Shown here: piece after piece, positions 41,170-47,696 of the stretch
How positions within the stretch are numbered: position 1 is the first letter of the stretch
Layout of the letters: the number at the start of each line of letters is the position of its first letter
Assembly (NCBI GenBank): GCA_049694275.1
Contig: JBAVQS010000031.1
Span: 1 to 47,696 of the forward strand
Origin: JBAVQS01 sp049694275
GTDB lineage: Bacteria > Chloroflexota > Anaerolineae > UBA4142 > SHND01
DNA: 47,696 bases
Reading direction: 5' to 3'
Program-made: the position numbers and the translations under genes
The notes under the pieces: model-generated
Databases searched by the model: none
What the model was told of the DNA's origin: nothing
The model's input: only the letters and a program-made list of their open reading frames with translations

Positions 41170-41755
41170 GAGCTATCGCGAATTTTCACGCTCCATCATT
41201 GATACACTCGAGTCGCTCAACCTCGTCTATGCAATCGGCGGCTCATTTGCGAGCAGCGCCTACGGCGAGATGCGAACGACGGTTGATATTGATATCTCGG
41301 TTGTCCTTGCCTTGAATGAGGTAAAACGTTTTATCGAGGCGATACAAGCGTTGGGCTATTATGTCTTTTTCGATTCGATTGTCGATGCTATTATTTACCG
41401 AACCCCTTTCAACATCATTGACGCCGAGAGCGGGTACAAAGCCGACCTGTTTGTTGTCGAACCGACCCCGCTTGAGCAATCGGTTCTGGAACGCCGCCGC
41501 CGGGAGATTTACGAAGAGACGACAGGCGCATCCGCCATTCTCTATTCGCCTGAAGACGTGATCCTGTTCAAGCTCAAATACTATCTACAAGGACAGTCAC
41601 AAAAACATCTGCGCGACATTGGCGCGATGCTCGTCGTCCAGGGCAAGAAACTGGATTACGAGTACATCGAGCGCTGGGCTAAAGAGATTGGCGCCGCGCA
41701 GGTCTGGAACGAGTTGCTGGACCAGTACCGGCAACTGACTCACAATAGCGAGTAA
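41159..41755 (+). CDS. Nucleotidyltransferase-fold protein
   Basis: 198 residues. The N-terminus has the Pol-beta nucleotidyltransferase signature: GGS at 27-29 and D43-x-D45 in RTTVDIDISV, with a third carboxylate probably in YKADLFVVE. Related proteins include AbiEii-type toxins and uncharacterised nucleotidyltransferases. ATG 41159 is inside the preceding gene's last codons, so the two are translationally coupled. Its place inside a defence island and the paired small protein suggest a toxin-antitoxin-like or regulatory pair. Confidence 0.8.
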   Translation: MSPKSYREFSRSIIDTLESLNLVYAIGGSFASSAYGEMRTTVDIDISVVLALNEVKRFIEAIQALGYYVFFDSIVDAIIYRTPFNIIDAESGYKADLFVVEPTPLEQSVLERRRREIYEETTGASAILYSPEDVILFKLKYYLQGQSQKHLRDIGAMLVVQGKKLDYEYIERWAKEIGAAQVWNELLDQYRQLTHNSE

Positions 41756-41760
41756 ACGCA

Positions 41761-42002
41761 GTCCGCTGGCAAAGATTGAACCGCCAAGAACGCAAAGAAC
41801 GCAAAGAAAAAAGTCTTTTCCATCCGGTTCCTCTTCGTGTCCTTTGTATCTTCGTGGTGCAATCTTTCGCCCGCCGCCAGCCAGAGCGGCCCCCAGATTC
41901 AAAATCTGGGGCTGAAAAATGGCTGCGCAGCGGAAGAAAGGACGGCCCCCTTTTTTCCGATAGCCCCCCTTTGTTCAGCCAGAGACTTTCCAATCTCTGG
42001 CC
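41761..42002. repeat. Repeat-filled gap before the methyltransferase gene
   Basis: The 273-base gap has no gene. It holds a CGCAAAGAA tandem (41791-41808), a CCCCAGATT/AATCTGGGG hairpin (41891-41911) and a CCAGAGA/TCTCTGG hairpin (about 41980-42001). The last could help end the minus-strand methyltransferase transcript. Confidence 0.55.
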
Positions 42003-42028
42003 GCCAGCCGCCGCCGCCGAGCGCCTCG

Positions 42029-45000
42029 CTATTCCTCCCCCTCCTCCTCCTCTTCCTCGACCTCGTACTCCTCCCCTGCTTCGAAGGCTTTGCCCAGGCT
42101 CATCTGCTTTTCCTGCGGCAGTTCCGGCTCTGGCTCTACGGGGGCTTGAAGGTCGTCAAAAAAGGCCAGGCGCATCTTATCTAACACGTCTGCTTCGGGG
42201 CGGGTGAACCTGCCCTTGATGCGTGACCGCGGGATGGCATTCAACAGCGCCTGCAAACACGCCTTGAAGGTGGAATCGGATTTGAGGCCGGATTTGCGGA
42301 GGAAAACATCGCATGCGCCGGGGCCGTCCTCTTCGTACACCATCATCGCGGTATGCACGGCGTCGATCCAGTGCTCGAACCCTTCGGCCGCTTCGTCCAC
42401 CACCCCTTTGCGCCGGCGCTGGGCCGGCTGCTGCATGACGACATACTCACCCTTTTTGGTGGCGAGGCGCTCGTGCTGCATGAGGGTCTTGTCCATGTCC
42501 AGCCCGAGGGCCAGCGCCAGCTTACGCCCCTCGTCATACGGGAACTGCTCGGCGTGAAACGCATCCCAGGCCATGATATACCAATCGGTGACCGGGTCGA
42601 ACTGGACATCGCGGCCGAGCAACAAGCCCTGCTTGCGCAGGCGGACCACCTCTTCGCGTGCCAGCTCTAACGCGGTCTCGGGACGCAGCGGTTTCGGCTC
42701 GCCCGTTTTCGGGTCGATCTCGCTCGTCAGCACGGGCCAGTTCTCCGAGATAATGCTCAGGGTCGGGCCAAACGTGCTGATATAGAGGTCCACCCCGCTA
42801 ATCCCCTGCGCGGCAAACTCGGCGGCCTTGGCCCGCGCAGTCTCTCGCACCCTGCCCTGCAGGTCATCCCACCATACCGGAGTGGGTAGTGGGTAGTGGG
42901 TAGTGGTCAGCGGGCTGCCTGTCCCGCCTTTCTGTTCACTGTTCCCCTTCTGACCACTGTCCACGGACCACTGACCACTTCTCTTTCGGCACACCAACAA
43001 AATGGTTGACGCCGCCGAATTCTTTTTTGCCTGGTGGGTGCTGTGCTCGCTCTCGGTGTGAACAGGCCACGAGGACCGAATCACAAAGCCCGCACCGATG
43101 AGGGCCGAAGCCAGCGTGTCCCACGCTTCGACCCGCTTGTGAGTGAACATGACGGTGAGGACGCCATCCGGTTTGAGGACGCGGTGCATTTCGCGAAAGG
43201 CCGCCGCCATTTTGAACTCGTAATCCTGCTCGGCCAGCTCCTTTTTCTTGCGCCCCATGTCCTTGAAGCGGGCCGGGTTGGCAACCGCCTCGTCGTCCTT
43301 GTTAGTCAACTCATCCTTGAAGAACTCGACAAGGAGATGTCCGATGCTCCGCTTGAGCCAGACGTAGAAGAAATCCGCAAGCTCGGCATACATCACATTA
43401 TCATAATAAGGAGGATCGACCGTGATATTATGGATCGTCTCGTCATCTATTTGGGACAGAGCCCCTGCGCTACCCTGAGTAATTGTGAGTGGTGAGTTGA
43501 CAATCCGAGTTCCAGCCAAAAACGAAGATTGTGCGGCAGAGAGATAGCTTGCCAGTTCCTTGTAAGCATCAACAACCTGGCCGCTAACCCAGGGAAGCAG
43601 ATTAGCTGATGCGTCAAATTCGGCGTGACTCCAAACAAACGCATAATCATGTCGATCAAAAACGCTACGGATGCCCCGGCCCGGATCAAAGCGACAATGG
43701 TGATTGTTGTATATCGCGGCCTTGTCTAGCATCAGGGCCAGATAGGTCTCAACTCCCTCCCGCCGATCAGATGCAAGTTGCCCCTGCATTTCATTTTGAA
43801 CTTGCTTGAGACATTCGAGTGTGATGAGGAGAGATAGTATCTGGCGCGGTGCAAAGGCTTGATACCAGTAATGTTCGCCATATCGAAGCGGTTCACCTGT
43901 CTTGTTACCATCCGGGATCGATTCTCCAATCCAGAGATTCTGGACTTCCCAATCAGATTTCAATTTCGTCAGATCTTTTTCTGCTCGACGTGCCGCCTCG
44001 GTGTCCTCGCTACTTGGCGCGCGAAACTCGAACCCGCCCTTCTTCTTGATTGCCACTGCATAGAGCATTTGCCCCATGCGGCCCGCCTGTGCTTCGGCCT
44101 TGATATAGTCACCCGCTATTGTCTCGCCCGTCCACGGGGACCGCGCCACCCCGCGAGCAATCGTCCCCCGGTCAGGATTCGCCTGTTTAGCCTTGCTTCC
44201 CTGCACAATCTGAAAACGCGGCTCGTCCATCCCCTCTTCGGCAATCAGCTTGACCGCCACCGGGTCATCGCCCATCCGCAGCCACCAGTTGGGGCTGAGC
44301 GGCACCGGCTTGCCCGTGGTGGGGCAAGCAATAGTGCGCGCCCAGAGATAGGCAAAGATACTCTCGCCCGGCTGTTTGGGGAAATAGGGGTCGAGCTTTT
44401 CTTTGACGCGCTTGGCCCAGATGTCCCCCCATTTGCGAATATCGTCCGCCAACGAAGGGCCAAACCGCGCGGGATAATCGAGGGTCGCTTTTTCAATGAC
44501 CGAGGCAACTGGGTTCAGATCGTTAGCGATGGTGGTAAAACCATAGCGCAGCGCTTCAAAGGGAATCGAGCCGCCGCCCGCAAAGGGGTCGAGAACGCTC
44601 AACTCGCGCGTGCCCCAGGTATATTCGAGCAAATCTCCCATCGTCTGCAAATCTTCAGCGGATGGGTTAATGGTAAAAGCGCGCGGATAGCCATAGGGTC
44701 CGCCCTTGAGTGTCACATCTTGCGCTCTTGCCCATTCGAGTAGCTTGCGGGCAGCGATTGGATCACCGCGAATGCCAAGGAATTGCGAGCCCCACTGGTG
44801 ATATGCTTTTTCGTCAGGGAAACGATCACGCAAATGCGCAGGCCATTCCCCTGACCATTGAGGCAAAACACCCCCGAGAATTGCCGCTCGACTAATGATC
44901 AGCGGACGGCGCGCCCACCAGACATGCAAGCGAGTTGGGGCCGGGAAAGGTGTCCCGTACCCATGCTCACGGCGCGCTTCAACGCCAATCTCTTCAATCG

Positions 45001-45037
45001 GGAGCCAGTTTTCGATCAGGACGGGGGGATGGGGCAT
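42029..45037 (-). CDS. DUF1156 DNA methyltransferase, probable defence-island protein
   Basis: 1002 residues. N-terminal DUF1156 (LIENWLPIEEIGVEARREHG, about 7-26; HVWWARRP, about 38-45). SAM motif I is LDPFAGGGSIPFEALRYG (149-166) and catalytic motif IV is DPPYY (541-545), the amino-methyltransferase pattern of adenine-N6 enzymes. The tail is very acidic (poly-Glu). Residues about 687-720 are a low-complexity insertion encoded by intergenic-type repeat DNA. It likely modifies host DNA, with the PLD-SNF2 helicase as partner in defence. MPHPPVLIENW starts at 45037 without a good ribosome binding site. Confidence 0.9.
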   Translation of the reverse strand: MPHPPVLIENWLPIEEIGVEARREHGYGTPFPAPTRLHVWWARRPLIISRAAILGGVLPQWSGEWPAHLRDRFPDEKAYHQWGSQFLGIRGDPIAARKLLEWARAQDVTLKGGPYGYPRAFTINPSAEDLQTMGDLLEYTWGTRELSVLDPFAGGGSIPFEALRYGFTTIANDLNPVASVIEKATLDYPARFGPSLADDIRKWGDIWAKRVKEKLDPYFPKQPGESIFAYLWARTIACPTTGKPVPLSPNWWLRMGDDPVAVKLIAEEGMDEPRFQIVQGSKAKQANPDRGTIARGVARSPWTGETIAGDYIKAEAQAGRMGQMLYAVAIKKKGGFEFRAPSSEDTEAARRAEKDLTKLKSDWEVQNLWIGESIPDGNKTGEPLRYGEHYWYQAFAPRQILSLLITLECLKQVQNEMQGQLASDRREGVETYLALMLDKAAIYNNHHCRFDPGRGIRSVFDRHDYAFVWSHAEFDASANLLPWVSGQVVDAYKELASYLSAAQSSFLAGTRIVNSPLTITQGSAGALSQIDDETIHNITVDPPYYDNVMYAELADFFYVWLKRSIGHLLVEFFKDELTNKDDEAVANPARFKDMGRKKKELAEQDYEFKMAAAFREMHRVLKPDGVLTVMFTHKRVEAWDTLASALIGAGFVIRSSWPVHTESEHSTHQAKKNSAASTILLVCRKRSGQWSVDSGQKGNSEQKGGTGSPLTTTHYPLPTPVWWDDLQGRVRETARAKAAEFAAQGISGVDLYISTFGPTLSIISENWPVLTSEIDPKTGEPKPLRPETALELAREEVVRLRKQGLLLGRDVQFDPVTDWYIMAWDAFHAEQFPYDEGRKLALALGLDMDKTLMQHERLATKKGEYVVMQQPAQRRRKGVVDEAAEGFEHWIDAVHTAMMVYEEDGPGACDVFLRKSGLKSDSTFKACLQALLNAIPRSRIKGRFTRPEADVLDKMRLAFFDDLQAPVEPEPELPQEKQMSLGKAFEAGEEYEVEEEEEEGEE
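42881..42980. repeat. In-frame repeat insertion inside the DUF1156 gene
   Basis: AGTGGGT units, 3.7 copies, at 42881-42906, then about 75 bases of GGTCAGTGG/ACCACTGAC-like repeat. It encodes the residues SGQWSVDSGQ and THYPLPT, which look like translated intergenic repeat, and replaces a linker without breaking the frame. Confidence 0.75.
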
Positions 45038-45063
45038 GAAGGGCTAGACCTCAATTGGGCAAC

Positions 45064-45182
45064 AGGCGTCAACGGATAAAAAACGGATAAACAGATAATA
45101 CGTACCTATCCGATTATGAATCCTCGGTATTTTCGAGGGCCGCTTCACATCCGGAGCGAAGCCCCCTTTAGGGTTGACGCCT
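45064..45182. repeat. Palindrome upstream of the DUF1156 gene
   Basis: AGGCGTCAAC (45064-45073) and GTTGACGCCT (45173-45182) enclose about 100 bases. The remaining part of the 227-base gap shows no gene. TTGACG in the left arm, read on the minus strand, could be a -35 box but no good -10 follows. Confidence 0.55.
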
Positions 45183-45264
45183 ATTTTCGTCCGCGCCAAC
45201 GCGCGGCGGGACAGATTGGGGAGATGGTAGGGAGAGGACATTTGCAACAGGTCAGATCACATCT

Positions 45265-45630
45265 CTAGAATTCATAACCCTGATCCACCCAATAATGCCA
45301 GTCTTCGACGGCTTGTTGGGTTGCCGCGTCCGTTCCTGCGATGGGCTTGATCTGAGCTAATGGAATCGCCAACTTGCGTCGTTGCCACTGCGTCTCGACA
45401 AACATTTCATGCCCGCATTCCGCTTCAGCCGCCATACCAACAATCTCCACTTGATCCCCCTTTCGGAGCGGCGAAATGGCGCGCTCGACGCCGCATTGCG
45501 CGGTGAAAGGAAACTGCACGGTATCCGCAAGATAATAGTACCAGCCCATCGCCTGTTCTTCCGGGCCATTCGCATCCACGATGATTTCATCCATAATTCG
45601 AGTTTCACGCGCGGGGTCTTTTTTCGGCAT
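45265..45630 (-). CDS. CcbP-like calcium-binding family protein
   Basis: 121 residues. IIVDANGPEEQAMGWYYYLADTVQFPFTA (about 16-44) fits the family named after Anabaena CcbP, a small acidic calcium-binding protein. The conserved beta part (GDQVEIVGMA) is also present. Function outside cyanobacteria is unknown. It lies 15 bases after the upstream hypothetical gene. Ribosome binding site is weak; Met13 is another possible start. Confidence 0.75.
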   Translation of the reverse strand: MPKKDPARETRIMDEIIVDANGPEEQAMGWYYYLADTVQFPFTAQCGVERAISPLRKGDQVEIVGMAAEAECGHEMFVETQWQRRKLAIPLAQIKPIAGTDAATQQAVEDWHYWVDQGYEF

Positions 45631-45645
45631 GAAGACCTGTCCTTT

Positions 45646-46374
45646 CTAACGGTCAGCGCTGGTCGTAAGTAACTGACCCAAACTCTTTAAATACGGCGGC
45701 AATCTCTTTTTGATCGCGGGCGGATCGGGCTCCGTCTCAACATCTGAATCGTGCAGGCTTTTCCACGCCAGGTAAAACGCGCGCAGGTCGCCCCCGGCGA
45801 CGTCCTCTCGAATACAGTTCGCCAATTGCGCCAGGGTCTCTTCCGGGGAATCCGCAGGCCCATCATCATCGCCCTGCTCGTCCTCCCAATCCTCTGCCTC
45901 GTCGATCTCTTTATCATCCTGCGGGATTCGATCCCAGGGCAGCTCGCGCAGGCCCTTGAGCGAGTCGAGCACGTCATAATCCAGGAATGCGGTGATCTCG
46001 GCCAGCAAGCGCGTGGCTTTGGAGGTTTTGCGCTTGACCTTGGGATAGGTGGTGTCAATCGGAATCACCCGGACGCCGCACCCTTCGCCGTCGTCGCATT
46101 CAAAGATCTTGAGCGCCTCATGCAACGCCGCATCGTAAGGCCACGCTATCCCCAGCGTCCATTGCTCGTATTCCTGACGGACGACGATATCATAGTACTG
46201 GGCGAGCAGGGATTCGTAGGCAACCGGCAGATCATAGCCATCGACCTGGTACCAAAAGTCAACCCGGCGCGCCGTGGGGCTCGCGCGGCGCGAGAGGCTG
46301 GCCACGGCGGCGCGCTCGGCGCGCGACAACGGTTTGTCAATCGCATAGAACACGTAGGAAATAGAGCCGCTCAT
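45646..46374 (-). CDS. Hypothetical protein of the defence island
   Basis: 242 residues. The first 110 (SYVFYAIDKPLSRAERAAVASLSRRA ... PTARRVDFWYQVDGYDL) match, from memory, a recurrent but uncharacterised N-terminal domain. A very acidic stretch (about 178-200, DKEIDEAEDWEDEQGDDDG) and a helical end follow. Start at 46374 is chosen as the frame upstream reads through the repeat at 46418-46560. No catalytic motif recognised. Confidence 0.68.
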   Translation of the reverse strand: MSGSISYVFYAIDKPLSRAERAAVASLSRRASPTARRVDFWYQVDGYDLPVAYESLLAQYYDIVVRQEYEQWTLGIAWPYDAALHEALKIFECDDGEGCGVRVIPIDTTYPKVKRKTSKATRLLAEITAFLDYDVLDSLKGLRELPWDRIPQDDKEIDEAEDWEDEQGDDDGPADSPEETLAQLANCIREDVAGGDLRAFYLAWKSLHDSDVETEPDPPAIKKRLPPYLKSLGQLLTTSADR

Positions 46375-46417
46375 TTCTGAAATGCGTCCTCTACCGCGCG
46401 GCCGCCGATTCAAAGAT

Positions 46418-46560
46418 TTTGTTGGCGAACGGCGCAACCGAATCAATTCGGTTGCGCAACAGGTGGAAATCGGTTCAACCCGATTCGGGCGAATCCGATT
46501 CATCGGATTTCCACCTGCTTAGACGCCGATTTCAATCGGCGGCGCGTTCGCCAACACAAT
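46418..46560. repeat. Nested palindrome with GTTGGCGAACG ends, full copy
   Basis: Outer arms GTTGGCGAACG (46421-46431) and CGTTCGCCAAC (46545-46555). Inside are GCAACCGAA/TTCGGTTGC (about 46434-46455), AGGTGGAAATC/GATTTCCACCT (about 46461-46516) and GCCGATT/AATCGGC (about 46524-46540). It fills the gap between two genes and shares its ends with 37031-37146 and 34991-35013. Confidence 0.85.
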
Positions 46561-46578
46561 CATTCCATTTGCGGATGC

Positions 46579-47526
46579 CTAATCGCCGGCCAGAAGCACG
46601 CGCAGGGCTTTTTGCGCCCGGTCCGCGGTGGCGCTGCGCGTGCACTTGCTGTACCAGTAATAAGCCTCTTCGCTCGTCATCGCGCGAATGCCGTGGGCAA
46701 TCGCTTCGACCCGCGGCATTTTGGTGATGGGCTTGATGGCGAGAAAGAGGAGTCCGAGGCGTACGCCCGATTCTTCGTCCAGGTGGAACGGCTCGCGGCG
46801 GCCGGCTTGCAGGTCGGTCGCTTTGTAGCCGGAGTGTTTGAGCGCGGCGAGCACCTGGTCGGACACCGCCTTGAGCACGCTCCCGCCTAACTCGACCATC
46901 CGCTGCTGCTCGCCCTCCCCCTGAGCGTAGAGGGATGACTGCGCGCTCGGCGGCTCAACCATGCGCTGAAAGAGCGCCAGGTTATACGCGGTCTGCCTGT
47001 TGGCGCCGGCGGCGACCGCAACCACGCGAAGCTCGAAGGGATGAGGGATAGTCGGGTGATCGGATGATCGGGTGGTCGAATCGTCGGGCAATTGAGTAAT
47101 TGGCGGATTGGGTAATTGGGCTATTGGGCTATTGGTTGATTGGACTGTCAACCACTCGTCGGGGACGGTGAACAGGCCCATGTGGCCGGGGGCGGCGTGC
47201 GGCGCGGGCAGAGGGCGCGGGTTGCGAATCTCCCAGCCGTAGAGCGGGGGCTTGTACGCGCCGGCCAGGTGCTCGCTCTGACGGGCGCGAAAGGTCGCCT
47301 CGTCGAGCGGCGCAACGTCCACCAGGTCTATCACGCCAATCAGCGCGCCCGTCGCCACCTGATCGGGGTCCAGGCCGTGGGCGCGGCATGCGGCTTTATC
47401 AACCGTCTGCGAGGCATGGATTGCCAGCGGGCCGCGATGGCTGACAGTCCAGCTACGCAGTTCAAGGGTCTTGCGCCCCTGAATCACCAAATCGGCCCAG
47501 GGCTGGCGGAGAGAGAGTGCTTTCAT
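46579..47526 (-). CDS. ASCH-domain protein with C-terminal helical domain
   Basis: 315 residues. The ASCH domain spans about 1-128: MKALSLRQPWADLVIQGRK, ELRSW and LIGVIDLVDV. ASCH folds resemble PUA and bind nucleic acid. Residues about 128-162 are a low-complexity insertion made of QLPNPPITQLP-like repeat, and 163-315 a helical domain of unknown type. ATG 47526 lies three bases after the stop of the next upstream gene, so they form one unit. A role in nucleic-acid recognition for the island is an inference. Confidence 0.82.
   Translation of the reverse strand: MKALSLRQPWADLVIQGRKTLELRSWTVSHRGPLAIHASQTVDKAACRAHGLDPDQVATGALIGVIDLVDVAPLDEATFRARQSEHLAGAYKPPLYGWEIRNPRPLPAPHAAPGHMGLFTVPDEWLTVQSTNSPIAQLPNPPITQLPDDSTTRSSDHPTIPHPFELRVVAVAAGANRQTAYNLALFQRMVEPPSAQSSLYAQGEGEQQRMVELGGSVLKAVSDQVLAALKHSGYKATDLQAGRREPFHLDEESGVRLGLLFLAIKPITKMPRVEAIAHGIRAMTSEEAYYWYSKCTRSATADRAQKALRVLLAGD
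47048..47148. repeat. In-frame repeat insertion inside the ASCH gene
   Basis: Degenerate units such as ATTGGGCT and GGGTGATCG; three ATTGGG/ATTGGT units run in tandem at about 47113-47135. It sits at the junction between the ASCH and C-terminal domains and keeps the frame. Confidence 0.72.
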
Positions 47527-47529
47527 CTC

Positions 47530-47696
47530 TTAATCCTTGAAGGGCACAGCCTCAATAATAACCCGGCCGACCTCCAGGGTGGCGAGCACGTCGCGGATGG
47601 TCTGGAACTGCTGGCCGCTCACCTCCAGTCCGCCGCTGAAATCCGCGCCGATGCGCATGGTCACTTTGAACTCGTCCGCCTCCTGCCCAAAGGCAT
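47530..47696 (-). CDS. C-terminal end of a gene cut by the right edge
   Basis: 55 residues up to the stop at 47530-47532. The visible end includes DEFKVTMRIGADFSGGLEVS, TIRDVLATLEV and RVIIEAVPFKD. This alternating beta-helix end would suit the large DUF499-type ATPase that accompanies DUF1156 methylases in related loci, but so short a piece cannot prove it. It is read into the ASCH gene with a three-base gap, so it belongs to the same unit. Confidence 0.7.
   Translation of the reverse strand, partial: AFGQEADEFKVTMRIGADFSGGLEVSGQQFQTIRDVLATLEVGRVIIEAVPFKD

Noticed and set aside
45037..45074. Leaderless promoter for the DUF1156 gene (TTGACG at complement of 45069-45074)
   Set aside because: The hexamer at the right distance, GTCTAG, has almost no match to TATAAT, so the spacing alone is not convincing.

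Overview
The window looks like chromosomal DNA of a high-GC bacterium, most likely Chloroflexota (Anaerolineae or a relative). The evidence is indirect: surface proteins with Thr/Pro stalks and a lipoprotein with VYVTAT repeats, a TrmI-type tRNA methyltransferase, a PPi-type phosphofructokinase beside an archaeal-type class I aldolase, a myo-inositol phospholipid gene set, and intergenic regions filled with nested palindromes and short degenerate tandem arrays. No rRNA, insertion sequence, phage or CRISPR array is visible. One RNA gene is clear: a selenocysteine tRNA at 5136-5229.

Regions. 1-4900: a membrane glycosyltransferase (cut by the left edge), an acyl-CoA dehydrogenase and a membrane-bound glycoside hydrolase. 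5000-6500: tRNA-Sec, a GIY-YIG protein and a stand-alone PEP-synthase-type ATP-grasp protein. 6500-8730: glycolysis pair (aldolase, PPi-phosphofructokinase). 8900-16550: secreted and anchored surface proteins, TrmI, a sugar-nucleotide epimerase with a methyltransferase, an ATCase domain that has lost its active site, and endonuclease V. 16640-23900: a probable single operon led by an HTH regulator: inositol-1-phosphate synthase, two HtrB/PatA-like acyltransferases, a PHP phosphoesterase, a PimA-like mannosyltransferase, a FAD oxidoreductase and a CDP-alcohol phosphatidyltransferase. Together these could make phosphatidylinositol and its mannosides, as in Actinobacteria. 23900-26420: a toxin-antitoxin pair and etfBA. 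26700-33850: lipoprotein, molybdenum cofactor genes moeA and mobA with a small tatA between them, a LON-domain protein, an RlmI-like methyltransferase and a NurA nuclease. 34280-36850: an amino-acid racemase and a class-C beta-lactamase-like lipoprotein.

37156 to the right edge looks like a defence island: a PLD-SNF2 helicase, a DUF1156 DNA methyltransferase, a nucleotidyltransferase pair, a CcbP-like protein, an ASCH protein and the tail of another gene. Helicase plus DUF1156 methylase recalls the helicase-methylase-ATPase (Hma-type) candidate defence systems; the ATPase would lie beyond the right edge.

Across the window, several genes have a good -10 box only 6-7 bases before the start codon and no ribosome binding site, which points to frequent leaderless transcription. 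Positions of motifs were read by eye; no database search was possible.
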